A stretch of DNA of 43,606 nt. Origin: Lachnospiraceae bacterium. Lineage in GTDB: Bacteria; Bacillota; Clostridia; Lachnospirales; Lachnospiraceae. This document shows positions 8,972 to 18,190 of the stretch, in pieces. The notes beneath the pieces are model-generated. The model made no database searches. It worked only from the letters and a program-made list of their open reading frames with translations, and was not told the origin of the DNA. Position 1 is the first letter of the stretch. Each line of letters opens with the position of its first letter. A program made the translations under genes and the position numbers. The stretch covers positions 1-43,606 of the forward strand of contig JAFRXK010000021.1 of the NCBI GenBank assembly GCA_017442865.1. The letters are read 5' to 3'.

Positions 8972-9025
8972 AATAAAAAAGTCCGGCTGACCATAATTTA
9001 TAGTGGTTTCAAAATAACTGTACGA

Positions 9026-9060
9026 TAAAATGAGCAGACCTTCATGGTCTGCTTATTTTA
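9026..9060. terminator. Terminator of the ABC export operon
   Basis: TAAAATGAGCAGACC (9026-9040) and GGTCTGCTTATTTTA (9046-9060) form a 15-bp stem with one mismatch around a 5-nt loop. The A/T flanks allow it to work in both directions. It lies 55 nt after the permease stop. Confidence 0.7.
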
Positions 9061-9123
9061 AATGGCGTTGTTTATTTGCATCACAGGATGGACACCTGTA
9101 TTATTCAACGGGGTGAAATAGAA

Positions 9124-9151
9124 ATCGCCCGGGCGGAATGGCCCGGGCGAT
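9124..9151 (-). terminator. GC-rich hairpin downstream of the phosphate cotransporter
   Basis: A perfect 11-bp stem (ATCGCCCGGGC at 9124-9134 with GCCCGGGCGAT at 9141-9151) lies 15 nt beyond the stop of the minus-strand Na/Pi cotransporter. On that strand it is followed by T-rich sequence (TTTCTATTTC). The stretch 9061-9123 holds nothing else I can identify. Confidence 0.6.
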
Positions 9152-9165
9152 AAATTATAAAGCAG

Positions 9166-10920
9166 CTAAATTAAAAAGCGTTTTTTGTATTCTTCATAAT
9201 AACGCTCAAATGCAGGGCTGCGCTTTTCATGAAGCTTGCTGAGATAATCGTGAGTATCAAATAAGTCGTAACCTAACTCAATCATTGCAACAGCGATATT
9301 TGAACAGTGGTCTGAAACCCTCTCGCAATTTGTGAGGATGTCGTTGAATACGAAGCCCTGAACAATTGTACATTCGCCGTGCTGAAGCCTGTTTATGTGA
9401 TTGTGCTTCATCTCATCACATAAATCATCAATAAGCTCCTCAAGCGGTTCAACCTGTTCTGCTATAGATAAATCATTTTTAACAAAGGCATCTACTGCAA
9501 GACGGACAACCTCTGATACTGCCTCGCGGATTGTTGACAATTCCTTAAGAGCACTGTCGGAAAACTTGACACCCTTCTCGTGAATCTCCTTTGCGTTTTC
9601 GGCAAGATTCAACGCGTGGTCTGATATACGCTCAAAATCTGAAAGTGTATGCAGGAATTTTGAAATCTCCTCATTCTGTACGGCTGTCATCTCCTGACCT
9701 GTAAGCTTTACAAGATAAGTGCCAAGAGAGTCTTCGTATTCATCTACTGAGGATTCCATAGTGCGTACCTCCTCAAACCCAGCTTCATCAAACTTGTTGA
9801 TGAGGGAGAGAGCCTTATTTAATGCATTGCCTGAAATATGCGCCATGTCGTTGATAGTCATACGGCTCTGCTCAATCGCAAGGGCAGGATGGCTGATAAA
9901 ACGCTCCTCAAGGCGGATACCCGGTCTATCCTCCTTTGTTGTGTTCTTATCCTTGATAAGATTTGTAACTGTTGCTTCTATGACATCAGTAAATGGTAAA
10001 AGCAGCGCAACTAATATAAGACGCATTATTGTATTTATAAAAGCAAGCGAAAACGGATCCATGATTTTATCCATGAATGAGAAGTTAAATATAGCATTTG
10101 AAATATAAAATGCTGCGGCTGTAAACATAACGCCTAAGGTAGCCGATATAGGGTATACGAAAGCAGTACGCCTTCCATTGACATTGGCTCCGATTGCTGA
10201 TAAAAGCACCGGGGTGCTTGCACCGATGGAAATACCCATAAGCAGAGGAAGCGCCGTACTAAAGCTCATGGCACCGGTAACCGAAAGCGCCTGCACAATA
10301 CCTACGGCGGCTGAAGCAGACTGCAGCAATGCAGTAAATACAAGTCCGACAAGGATACCTAATAATGGATTTGACATCGAGGTAAGCGCTGATGTAAACC
10401 ATGCCTGCTCTCCAAGTACGCTAACCGCACCGCTCATGATGCTCATACCGGTCATAAGAACTGAAAAACCTAATAATATATCGCCGATATTTTTAAAGGT
10501 CTGTCTTTTGGCAAACATTCTGAGAATAATACCGCAGAATGCAACAATACCGGTAAGAGTTGCGGTAGAAATAATCTTTGTCAGACCGCCGGTACCTTCA
10601 AGGTAGCTTAAGCAGACAACCCAGCCTGTTATACTTGTTCCGAGAATGGCACCGAGTATGACATTGATACCCTGACGCACCTTCATCATGCCTGAATTGA
10701 CAAATCCGACGACCATAACTGCCGTAGCGCATGATGACTGGATAACTGCGGTAACTCCTGTACCAAGCAGTACACCCTTTAACATAGTGTTGGACAGCCT
10801 GTAAAGAATAGGCTCAAGCTTGTTGCCAGATACCTTCTTAAGACCGTCACCCATGAGCGACATACCAAAAAGGAAAAATGCCACGCCGCTGATAAGTTGA
10901 ATAATCTCTGTAATATTCAC
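9166..10920 (-). CDS. Na+/phosphate cotransporter with C-terminal PhoU domain
   Basis: A 584-residue protein. The N-terminal half is a membrane domain with two PF02690-type repeats, each with the substrate motif (VIQSSCATAVMVVG near 60; LLQSASAAVGIVQA near 200). The C-terminal part (about 340-560) is two PhoU-like helical repeats. Family members import phosphate with sodium, and PhoU-like tails are thought to sense or regulate. The start is GTG with GAGGAG 8 nt upstream. It is divergent from a PhoB/PhoR-type pair, with repeats at 11053-11086 between them, so control by phosphate limitation is a reasonable inference. Export or balancing of phosphate is an alternative role for some members. Confidence 0.9.
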   Translation of the reverse strand: MNITEIIQLISGVAFFLFGMSLMGDGLKKVSGNKLEPILYRLSNTMLKGVLLGTGVTAVIQSSCATAVMVVGFVNSGMMKVRQGINVILGAILGTSITGWVVCLSYLEGTGGLTKIISTATLTGIVAFCGIILRMFAKRQTFKNIGDILLGFSVLMTGMSIMSGAVSVLGEQAWFTSALTSMSNPLLGILVGLVFTALLQSASAAVGIVQALSVTGAMSFSTALPLLMGISIGASTPVLLSAIGANVNGRRTAFVYPISATLGVMFTAAAFYISNAIFNFSFMDKIMDPFSLAFINTIMRLILVALLLPFTDVIEATVTNLIKDKNTTKEDRPGIRLEERFISHPALAIEQSRMTINDMAHISGNALNKALSLINKFDEAGFEEVRTMESSVDEYEDSLGTYLVKLTGQEMTAVQNEEISKFLHTLSDFERISDHALNLAENAKEIHEKGVKFSDSALKELSTIREAVSEVVRLAVDAFVKNDLSIAEQVEPLEELIDDLCDEMKHNHINRLQHGECTIVQGFVFNDILTNCERVSDHCSNIAVAMIELGYDLFDTHDYLSKLHEKRSPAFERYYEEYKKRFLI

Positions 10921-11052
10921 AATTGTGCTCCTCTCATTTGTACTCTGAAATATTGAATTGTGACCACGCCGTGCGTGAAAATATGCAGCCTGTATGCTTT
11001 AAATGGAAAGCTGGACGCATACCCTCTGCATCATATTATTATAATAAATGTA

Positions 11053-11086
11053 TAAGGTTAAATACACTACCTGATTAAGGTTAAAT
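11053..11086. promoter_or_regulatory. Direct repeat in the phosphate-system divergent region
   Basis: TAAGGTTAAAT occurs at 11053-11063 and again at 11076-11086, a 23-bp step (about two helical turns). It lies in the 246-bp divergent region between the Na/Pi cotransporter and the response regulator. It resembles the TTAA-rich direct repeats bound by PhoP/PhoB-type regulators, and the adjacent regulator is the natural candidate. No other feature is seen between 10921 and 11166 beyond weak promoter-like A/T tracts. Confidence 0.4.
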
Positions 11087-11166
11087 CTATGTAAAATAAT
11101 ATGCTTATACTGTTCACTTTTTTTTAAATGTGATAAAATATATAAAAACAGCAGCAGGTGGGATTA

Positions 11167-11844
11167 ATGATTTATTTTTTAGAGGATGACGACAGTATAA
11201 GAAAACTGGTTATATATGCTTTGGAGAGTCAGGGGTATGAAGCGCAGGGGTTTGAGAGACCGTCAGCATTCTGGAAGCAGATAGACGGGCTTTTGCCTTC
11301 GCTTATTCTCCTTGATATCATGCTTCCTGAGGAGGACGGCATATCGATATTAAAGAAACTAAAGGCAAGTCCGGTTACAGCCATGCTTCCTGTAATTATG
11401 ATTACTGCGAAGAATTCGGAATATGACCGTGTTGAGGGGCTTGATGCTGGAGCGGATGATTATATTGTAAAACCGTTCGGTATGATGGAGCTTGTGGCGC
11501 GAGTACGTGCAGTATTGCGAAGAAGCGAGACTGATTCGGCCTCAAAGGAATATAAGATAGGAATTTTGTCGGTTTCACCGGAAAGACACGAGGTCAGGGT
11601 AGGACAGGAGACAGTTAATCTGACTTATAAAGAATTTTCGCTTTTGTGCCTGCTTGCGGAGAATGAGGGCATGGTTCTTAGCAGGACGATGCTTATGGAC
11701 AGAATCTGGAATATGGAGACTGAGCGTGAAAACCGTACGCTGGATGTGCACGTGCGTACGCTCCGTGCAAAGCTTGGGGCAGCCGGCGCATATATTGAAA
11801 CAGTCCGCGGTGTAGGATACAGGATAAAGGGTGACGGCCGATGA
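11167..11844 (+). CDS. OmpR/PhoB-family response regulator
   Basis: A 225-residue DNA-binding response regulator. The receiver domain (1-120) has the acidic pocket EDDD near residue 6, phosphoacceptor Asp50 (LLDIMLPEEDG), the Thr/Ser position (MITAK) and the conserved Lys (VKPF). A winged helix-turn-helix (about 130-223) ends RTLRAKLGAAGAYIETVRGVGYRI, typical of the family. I chose the ATG at 11167, which has AGGTGGG just upstream, over the GTG at 11158. It overlaps the histidine kinase by ATGA. Pairing with a PAS-containing kinase and a phosphate transporter fits a PhoP/PhoB role. Confidence 0.9.
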   Translation: MIYFLEDDDSIRKLVIYALESQGYEAQGFERPSAFWKQIDGLLPSLILLDIMLPEEDGISILKKLKASPVTAMLPVIMITAKNSEYDRVEGLDAGADDYIVKPFGMMELVARVRAVLRRSETDSASKEYKIGILSVSPERHEVRVGQETVNLTYKEFSLLCLLAENEGMVLSRTMLMDRIWNMETERENRTLDVHVRTLRAKLGAAGAYIETVRGVGYRIKGDGR

Positions 11845-13490
11845 CAAGAAAGATATTTATATATGCGTTTTTAACAGGCGGACTGGTGCTTATTTTGTGC
11901 GGCTCTTTATTTTTCGGGCTTCAGTACAAGCAGACGCTTGATGAGAACTATGAGGCGCTTAAACGGGAAGCGGATTTTGCTGCAGCGGGACTTATGACAG
12001 GTGGGACAGATTATCTAAAAAGCCTCAGAAATAATGGTAATATCACATGGATTGCCGCTGACGGAAGTGTTATTTATGATAGCAGACAGGCATCGGACAA
12101 TAATAATCAGAGAGAATATAAAGAGGTAAGAGACGCGTTTGAGAAGGGTGAAGGACAGGGCATAAGAGATTCGATAGATGATAATAATACAATGTATTAT
12201 GCGTGCCTTTGTGATGACGGCACTGTGCTCAGGCTTTCAAGGCCGGTAAGTGTAGTAAAATATGCATTCAGCTCGGTAAGCCCTGTATTGTGGGTGTTTG
12301 TGCTTGTGTCAATTATTTCAGGAGTCGTTGCCTTCCGTGTGGCAAAGCTTGTTTTAAGACCTATAAATGATCTGAACCTTGATAATCCGGACACCTCGGA
12401 TATTTATTCAGAGCTTGAGCCACTGGTAAATCGTCTGCAGGAGCAGAAAGCTACGATAAATGAGCAGATGGACGAGTTAAAGCACAGACAGAGGGAATTT
12501 GCGGCGCTTACAAACAGTATGGAGGAGGGCTTTTTACTTATTGATAAGGAGGGCTTTATTCTCAGTGCAAATACTGCTGCGATAAGACTTACAAACGGCT
12601 GCGAGATAGGCGATGTTCTTAAATTCAGCGATGAGGATATTAATAAAGAACTTCAAAAAGCTCTGGATGGCGCGCATTCTGAGGCGCTTATGGCACATGA
12701 CGGAAGAAGCTACAGGGTGATTGTAAATCCGGTGCTGGTACACAAAAGAGTTTCAGGCGTTGTTTTGCTTATGCTTGATGTTACGGAAAAGGAGCAGAGG
12801 GAAAGACTCAGACAGGAATTTTCGGCAAATGTTTCACATGAGCTTAAGACTCCCCTTACATCTATCTCAGGCTTTGCAGAGCTGATACACGAGGGATTGT
12901 GTACCGAGGAAAAGATGCGTGAGTTTTCGGGAGATATTTATCGTGAGTCACAGCGCCTTATTACGCTTGTTGATGATATTATAAAGCTTTCAAGGCTTGA
13001 TGAGGAGGGCGTGATTCAGGAGTTTGAAGAGGTAGACCTTTACAGAGTTGCCGAGGATGTTATGGACAGCTTAAAATCGGCTGCCGAAAAGAGAAGCATA
13101 ACCTTTGAGCTTACAGGCACGCATGCGTATATAAACGGTGTTTGGCAGACGGTGCATGAGATGATATATAATCTTTGCGACAACGCCATAAAGTATAACA
13201 GAGAGGGCGGAAGCGTCAGAATTGCTGTAGAGGAGAATACTGATGTTGTAAAAATATTTGTTGAGGACACGGGTATAGGTATTCCTTACTCCGAGCAGGA
13301 AAGAATTTTCGAACGCTTTTACCGCGTCGATAAGAGCCACTCAAAGAGAATCGGAGGTACCGGACTCGGTCTTTCAATCGTAAAGCATGGCGCACAGCTT
13401 CACAATGCACGTACAGAGGTGGAGAGCGTGCCGGGCAAGGGCACAAGGGTGACGCTCTTGTTCCCTAAAAGCAGCGAAGGATTACTTTAA
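11841..13490 (+). CDS. PhoR-like sensor histidine kinase
   Basis: A 549-residue membrane kinase. TM1 (about 5-25), an extracellular sensor of about 115 residues, and TM2 (about 145-168) are followed by a linker and a PAS-like domain (about 215-315; NSMEEGFLLIDKEGFILSANTAA). HisKA has phospho-acceptor His333 in NVSHELKTPLTSISGFAEL, and HATPase_c has NLCDNAIKYN, EDTGIGIP and GTGLGLSIVKH. It is the cognate partner of the overlapping response regulator. The layout is that of PhoR kinases that respond to phosphate supply, which matches the divergent Na/Pi cotransporter. The signal itself is not shown by the sequence. Confidence 0.92.
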   Translation: MTRKIFIYAFLTGGLVLILCGSLFFGLQYKQTLDENYEALKREADFAAAGLMTGGTDYLKSLRNNGNITWIAADGSVIYDSRQASDNNNQREYKEVRDAFEKGEGQGIRDSIDDNNTMYYACLCDDGTVLRLSRPVSVVKYAFSSVSPVLWVFVLVSIISGVVAFRVAKLVLRPINDLNLDNPDTSDIYSELEPLVNRLQEQKATINEQMDELKHRQREFAALTNSMEEGFLLIDKEGFILSANTAAIRLTNGCEIGDVLKFSDEDINKELQKALDGAHSEALMAHDGRSYRVIVNPVLVHKRVSGVVLLMLDVTEKEQRERLRQEFSANVSHELKTPLTSISGFAELIHEGLCTEEKMREFSGDIYRESQRLITLVDDIIKLSRLDEEGVIQEFEEVDLYRVAEDVMDSLKSAAEKRSITFELTGTHAYINGVWQTVHEMIYNLCDNAIKYNREGGSVRIAVEENTDVVKIFVEDTGIGIPYSEQERIFERFYRVDKSHSKRIGGTGLGLSIVKHGAQLHNARTEVESVPGKGTRVTLLFPKSSEGLL

Positions 13491-13526
13491 TGAACAGAAA
13501 TTAATTGACGGAGGGAGGAAGAAACC

Positions 13527-13997
13527 ATGTTCAGGAAGATGAGATTATTTAACAAGCAGGCGGATAATGAAGAATGTATAAGTATACTTAAGAGTGCTCC
13601 GAGAGGAGTACTGGCACTGCTGGGGGACGAGGGCTATCCTTACACAGTGCCTATGGATTTTGTTTATGACGACGGAAGCATATATTTTCACAGTGCTTTA
13701 AGCGGACACAAGGTGGACGCAATCAAGAATTACGATAAGGCTTCATTTTGTGTGCTTAGTGACGGTGTTAGAAATGAAGGCGAGTGGTGGTACAACTTCA
13801 CAAGCGTGATTGCATTCGGCAGGATTAAAATTGTTGAGGACGAGAAGAAGGCGATAGAAAAGCTTAAACTTCTGGGCTTAAAGTATTTTCCAGAGGATAT
13901 TGATGTGGATGAGGATGTAAATAATAATCATCATAAGATATTCTGTGTTGAACTTAAGATAGAGCATTTGACAGGGAAGCACATAGCTGAGAAATAA
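13527..13997 (+). CDS. Pyridoxamine 5'-phosphate oxidase-like flavoprotein (NimA-like)
   Basis: A 156-residue split-beta-barrel flavoprotein of the PPOX/nitroimidazole-resistance group. Recognisable stretches are RGVLALLGDEGYPYTVPMDFVYDDGSIYFHSA and the later SVIAFGRIKIVED. Such proteins bind FMN or haem, and many are of unknown substrate; NimA-type members reduce nitroimidazoles. It starts 37 nt after the histidine kinase with a strong GGAGGGAGG SD and may be read with it. The next gene, an [FeFe]-hydrogenase-like redox protein, suggests a place in anaerobic redox metabolism. Exact activity cannot be assigned. Confidence 0.8.
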   Translation: MFRKMRLFNKQADNEECISILKSAPRGVLALLGDEGYPYTVPMDFVYDDGSIYFHSALSGHKVDAIKNYDKASFCVLSDGVRNEGEWWYNFTSVIAFGRIKIVEDEKKAIEKLKLLGLKYFPEDIDVDEDVNNNHHKIFCVELKIEHLTGKHIAEK

Positions 13998-14052
13998 TCT
14001 TTGTCAGCAAAAAATTTGCCAATGGCATTATAAAATAAAACGGGGGATTATT

Positions 14053-15537
14053 ATGGTTACAAACGATGTTGCATTTGTTGAGTTTAAGCATAAATTGATT
14101 GAGGCAGTCTGCCGCCTTGCGTGGGAGGATAAGCTGGACGCTGAGCATACAGAGGAAATGGTTTATAAGATACTTCCGGGTCCGAAGCCTGAGTACCGCT
14201 GCTGTGTGTATAAGGAGAGGGAGATTGTCAGGGGCAGAATTAAGCTTGCCGGCAGGCAGGATATATCCACGGATAAGGAGTCAAACAATGTGGTGAAGGT
14301 TATTGAAGCGGCGTGTGATGAGTGTCCGATTGTGGCATATTCAGTAACCGACATCTGCCGCTTCTGTCTTGGAAAGCCATGCCTTAAGGCCTGCAATTTC
14401 AATGCAATAAAGCCCGGAGAGGTGCGTATGCACATTGACCCGGCAGCCTGCAGGCACTGCGGCGCCTGCTCAAAGGTTTGTCCGTTTAATGCCATCGTAC
14501 ACATGGAAAGGCCATGTAAAAAGTCATGTCCGGCGGGTGCCATTGATTATAATGAGTATGGAATCTGCACAATAGATGAGAGTAAATGCATACAATGCGG
14601 ACAGTGCATACACAGCTGTCCGTTTGGAGCGATAGGCTCAAAGGTTTACCTTGTCAATATAATCGAGGATATTAAGGCAGGCAGGGAGGTTTATGCAATG
14701 TGTGCGCCGGCTACGGAAGGACAGTTCGGCGAGGATGTAGATATGGCAGCCATGAGAAATGCCTTGATTAAGCTTGGTTTTAAGGATATGGTGGAGGTTG
14801 GACTTGGCGGCGACATGACGGCAGCGTACGAGTCTGAGGAATGGAGTGAGGCGTTAAAGGAAGGCAGAAAGATGACCACCTCCTGCTGTCCGGCGTTTAT
14901 TAATCTGCTTAAAAAGCATTTTCCGGCAGTCTATGAGAATAATATGTCACAGACAGTCTCACCGATGTGTGCGGTTTCAAGATATTTAAAAGCAATACAT
15001 CCTGGCTGCGTGACGGTGTTTATTGGACCGTGCATTGCAAAGAAGGCTGAGACTATGGACAAATCCGTTGAGGGCAACGCCGATTATGCAATGACCTATG
15101 GCGAGCTTGGCTCTCTTATGGCTTCAAAGGGCATTGAGTTTGAAAAGGTGAATGAAGCATATCAGGAGGCTTCGGTCTGGGGCAAGAGATTTGCTTCCGG
15201 CGGCGGCGTAGCCGCCGCAGTGATTGAGTGCATGCAGGAGCGCAGAGAGGATACCTCTGATATTAAATTGTTAAAATGTGCGGGCGGTGCTGAGTGCAAA
15301 AAGGCAGTCCTGATGCTTGCAAACGGCAGGCTTTCGGAGGATTTTATTGAAGGTATGATGTGTGAGGGCGGCTGCGTCGGCGGACCGTCAAAGCACAGGA
15401 CAGAGGCAGAGATTACAAAGGCGAGAAATACACTGCTTTCTAAGGCTGATAAAAGAAATGTGCTTGATAATCTCAAACAATATCCGATGGACAGCTTTTC
15501 AATGTACCGTGACGGACATTTTGAAGAAGAAAAATAA
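14053..15537 (+). CDS. [FeFe]-hydrogenase-like ferredoxin protein (group B type)
   Basis: A 494-residue iron-sulfur protein. Cys-rich ferredoxin-like modules lie at about 100-205 (CRHCGACSKVCPFNAI, CKKSCPAGAID, CIQCGQCIHSCPFGAI). A C-terminal hydrogenase large-subunit-like domain follows, with all three H-cluster loops in variant form: TSCCPAF (L1), GPCIAKKAE (L2) and EGGCVGGP (L3). The variant loops match what I recall of group B [FeFe]-hydrogenases of Firmicutes rather than group A enzymes (TSCCPGW, MPCxxKxxE). H2 activity is plausible but unproven; a ferredoxin-coupled or sensory role is possible. A weak SD (GGGGG) precedes the ATG. It ends 110 nt before sigG. Confidence 0.82.
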   Translation: MVTNDVAFVEFKHKLIEAVCRLAWEDKLDAEHTEEMVYKILPGPKPEYRCCVYKEREIVRGRIKLAGRQDISTDKESNNVVKVIEAACDECPIVAYSVTDICRFCLGKPCLKACNFNAIKPGEVRMHIDPAACRHCGACSKVCPFNAIVHMERPCKKSCPAGAIDYNEYGICTIDESKCIQCGQCIHSCPFGAIGSKVYLVNIIEDIKAGREVYAMCAPATEGQFGEDVDMAAMRNALIKLGFKDMVEVGLGGDMTAAYESEEWSEALKEGRKMTTSCCPAFINLLKKHFPAVYENNMSQTVSPMCAVSRYLKAIHPGCVTVFIGPCIAKKAETMDKSVEGNADYAMTYGELGSLMASKGIEFEKVNEAYQEASVWGKRFASGGGVAAAVIECMQERREDTSDIKLLKCAGGAECKKAVLMLANGRLSEDFIEGMMCEGGCVGGPSKHRTEAEITKARNTLLSKADKRNVLDNLKQYPMDSFSMYRDGHFEEEK

Positions 15538-15647
15538 ATTTTAAGTGTTTATAAAAAGTGGCAGGAATAACCTTGATATTTAAAGTATAAACAACCTTCT
15601 TTTAGTGCATCATTTTATTACAGGATGATGAAGCGGAGGTTGTAGTT

Positions 15648-16424
15648 ATGGCTGGATATAAGGTTGAAATCTGCGGTGTTAATACAGCACAGCTGCCATT
15701 ATTAAAAAATGACGAGAAGGAGGAGTTGTTTAAAAGGATTAAGGAAGGCGATTTGAAGGCAAGGGAAAAATACATTAAGGGCAATTTAAGACTTGTTCTA
15801 AGCGTAATACAGCGTTTTGCGGGTAATAATGAGAATCTGGACGATTTGTTTCAGATTGGCTGTATAGGACTTATTAAGGCAATAGATAATTTTAACCCTG
15901 AGATGATGGTTAAGTTCTCAACTTATGCGGTGCCGATGATTATCGGCGAGGTAAGGCGTTATCTCAGGGACAACAATTCAATAAGGGTGTCGCGTTCGCT
16001 CAGAGACACGGCATACAAGGCTATATATGCGAAGGAGCAGCTTCAGCGCAAGAATACAAAGGAGCCTACGGTGTGCGAGATTGCGCAGGAGATAGGCATA
16101 AGCAAGGAAGATATAGTATTTGCGCTGGATGCAATCCAGACGCCTGTAAGCCTCTATGAGCCGGTGTATACCGAGGGCGGGGACGCTCTGTATGTGATGG
16201 ACCAGATAAGCGATAAGAAGAACAATGAGGAGAACTGGATAGAGGACATTTCTCTTAAGGAAGCGCTTAAAGGGTTACCGGACAGGGAAAGGCACATTAT
16301 TGAGCTGAGGTTTTTTGAGGGAAGGACGCAGATGGAGGTGGCGCGCGAGGTGGATATTTCGCAGGCACAGGTAAGCCGCCTTGAGAAAAATGCGCTTAAG
16401 ATGATGAAGAAGTATTTGTGCTGA
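15648..16424 (+). CDS. sigG: RNA polymerase sporulation sigma factor SigG
   Basis: A 258-residue sigma-70 family factor. The N-terminal signature YKVEICGVNTAQLPLL is characteristic of sigma-G. Region 2 (LRLVLSVIQRF, DLFQIGCIGLIKAIDNFNP, FSTYAVPMIIGEVRRYLRD), region 3 (PTVCEIAQEIGIS) and region 4 (LKGLPDRERHIIELRFFEGRTQMEVAREVDISQAQVSRLE) are all present at normal length. In sporulating Firmicutes it drives late forespore genes. Here it stands alone after the hydrogenase-like gene, with no spoIIGA-sigE pair beside it, and is followed by a terminator. SD GGAGG lies 10 nt upstream. I found no convincing sigma-F/G promoter in the 110-nt gap. Confidence 0.93.
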   Translation: MAGYKVEICGVNTAQLPLLKNDEKEELFKRIKEGDLKAREKYIKGNLRLVLSVIQRFAGNNENLDDLFQIGCIGLIKAIDNFNPEMMVKFSTYAVPMIIGEVRRYLRDNNSIRVSRSLRDTAYKAIYAKEQLQRKNTKEPTVCEIAQEIGISKEDIVFALDAIQTPVSLYEPVYTEGGDALYVMDQISDKKNNEENWIEDISLKEALKGLPDRERHIIELRFFEGRTQMEVAREVDISQAQVSRLEKNALKMMKKYLC

Positions 16425-16430
16425 AAAAAA

Positions 16431-16473
16431 TAAAGCCATCAGGGTTTGAAGTTATATCGCCCCGATGGCTTTA
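16431..16473. terminator. Bidirectional terminator between sigG and putP
   Basis: TAAAGCCATC (16431-16440) pairs perfectly with GATGGCTTTA (16464-16473). It sits between convergent genes and has an A-tract before and T-rich sequence in the right arm, so it can serve both. Confidence 0.75.
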
Positions 16474-16486
16474 ATCATGCTATGTA

Positions 16487-17980
16487 TTATTTTGAAGCAG
16501 AATCAAATAATTCGCAAACCTCCTTTGATGGAGCCTTGTCAATTAATGATACAACAACTGCTGCGATAAGACCTGTGATAAAGCCAGGAATAATCTCGTA
16601 AAGACCTGTTGATGATGAAAGAAATGCGTACCATAATGCATCAACAGCAAAGCCGCAGACTATACCTGCGATAGCGCCCTTGAAGGTAAGTCTTCTCCAG
16701 TAAAGTGAAAGGATGATTACAGGACCGAAGGCTGCACCGAATGCGCCCCACGCACACTCTACAAGACCCATGATGCTCTCGAATGTAGGAATCTTTGCTG
16801 ACAGTGTTGCAATGATAAGTGCGATAATTGCGATAACAACAACTACGATTCTTCCTGCCCACATGACCTCATTTTTAGAAGCCTTCTTGCGGATAACAGG
16901 CTTGTAAACATCGGATGCAAATGCAGATGATGAAGCAAGAAGCTGTGAATCTGCAGAGCTCATTGATGCTGCAAGGATAGCTGATAAGAGCACACCTGCG
17001 ATAAGTGCAGGGAACACGCCGCGAACCATGTTGATGAATACGAGCTTTCTGTTTGCTTCATCAAGGATGTCGCCAAGATAATGACGGCCTACGATACCGA
17101 CAACAGAAGCCATGAAAAGAATTAATGTAGTCCATGTACATCCTATAATTTGTGACTTCTTCATCTCTTTTTCAGATCTGATTGACATATAACGAATAAT
17201 GATATGAGGCATACCGAAGTATCCGAGACCCCAGCCGAAACCGCTTAAGATATTTGCAATGCTCTCCCAGTTGAAGCTTCCGCTTGATAAGATGTTGTAA
17301 TAATTTTCAGGGAGATTTGCAGCAGCGCCTGCAACCCAGTCACCGGCATTCATAACAAATAAAGCAATAATCGGAGCTACCATCAATGCGGCAAGCATAA
17401 GCATGCCCTGGAAGAAGTCTGTCCAGCAGACAGCCTTGAAGCCGCCGAGAAAGGTGTAAAGCACGATGATTGCTGCAGCAACAATCATGGCTGATGTTGC
17501 GCTAACGCCGAACACCTGATTGAACAGTGTACCGCAGGCTGAAATACTTGATGCTGTGTATACGCAGTAAACAACTACAAACACGATAGCGCAGATAATC
17601 TGAAGCACCGGGCTTGACTCCTTGAAGCGGTTTGTAAGATACTGCGGAATAGTAATAGAATCGTTTGCCTTGATTGAGAATTTTCTAAGCTTCGGAGCTA
17701 TGAAAATCCATGAGCAGATTGTTCCGAGCAGCAGACCTATTGAAATCCAGATCTGACCGATACCCCAAAGGTATATTGAACCCGGAAGACCCATAAGAAC
17801 CCATGCGCTCATGTCTGATGCGCCGGCACTGAGTGCTGCAACAAAACCATTCATGTTTCTTCCACCGAGGAAGTACTCTCTTTCACCATCGCTGCCCTTT
17901 GACTTAAAGAAGAAATAAAGTCCTACAGCGATAACTATGGCGAAGTAGACGATAAATGCTGACAATTCGTAATAATTCAT
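16487..17980 (-). CDS. putP: Sodium/proline symporter
   Basis: A 497-residue secondary transporter of the sodium:solute symporter (SSS) family with about 13 membrane helices. Features of PutP are the FLGGRNMNGFVAALSAGASDMSAWVLMGLPGSIY stretch (about 38-70) and GGFKAVCWTDFFQGMLML near 190. The region SSADSQLLASSSAFASDVYKP (about 345-365) corresponds to the conserved Ser/Thr sodium site. SD GAGGT lies 6 nt before the ATG. A LysR regulator is divergent, 210 bp away, and may control it in response to the imported solute. Proline is the best substrate guess; a related amino acid is possible. Confidence 0.87.
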   Translation of the reverse strand: MNYYELSAFIVYFAIVIAVGLYFFFKSKGSDGEREYFLGGRNMNGFVAALSAGASDMSAWVLMGLPGSIYLWGIGQIWISIGLLLGTICSWIFIAPKLRKFSIKANDSITIPQYLTNRFKESSPVLQIICAIVFVVVYCVYTASSISACGTLFNQVFGVSATSAMIVAAAIIVLYTFLGGFKAVCWTDFFQGMLMLAALMVAPIIALFVMNAGDWVAGAAANLPENYYNILSSGSFNWESIANILSGFGWGLGYFGMPHIIIRYMSIRSEKEMKKSQIIGCTWTTLILFMASVVGIVGRHYLGDILDEANRKLVFINMVRGVFPALIAGVLLSAILAASMSSADSQLLASSSAFASDVYKPVIRKKASKNEVMWAGRIVVVVIAIIALIIATLSAKIPTFESIMGLVECAWGAFGAAFGPVIILSLYWRRLTFKGAIAGIVCGFAVDALWYAFLSSSTGLYEIIPGFITGLIAAVVVSLIDKAPSKEVCELFDSASK

Positions 17981-18190
17981 GTCATTACCTCTTTCTTTTT
18001 ATAAAAATGATATTAATAAAAGTAATATAAAAGTCGTATATTACCCACATGGATTATATTTTACACAATGTTTTAAAATAAAGCAAGTAAAATAATAAAT
18101 TTATATAAATAAATAATTTGATTATTGCATTTTGTTAAACGAGTGCTAAAATATATATGAAAAAAATTAATATAAAAACAGGAGAGGGAT

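Noticed and set aside
10955..10990. Fifth ECF promoter box (TTGTGACC near 10958)
   Set aside because: The -35-like string is present, but no GGAATATAC follows at the 23-bp step.
15541..15647. Sigma-F/sigma-G promoter before sigG
   Set aside because: GTATA and CATTTTA elements exist but their spacing (21 bp) does not match. The 18-bp alternative breaks the -10 consensus.
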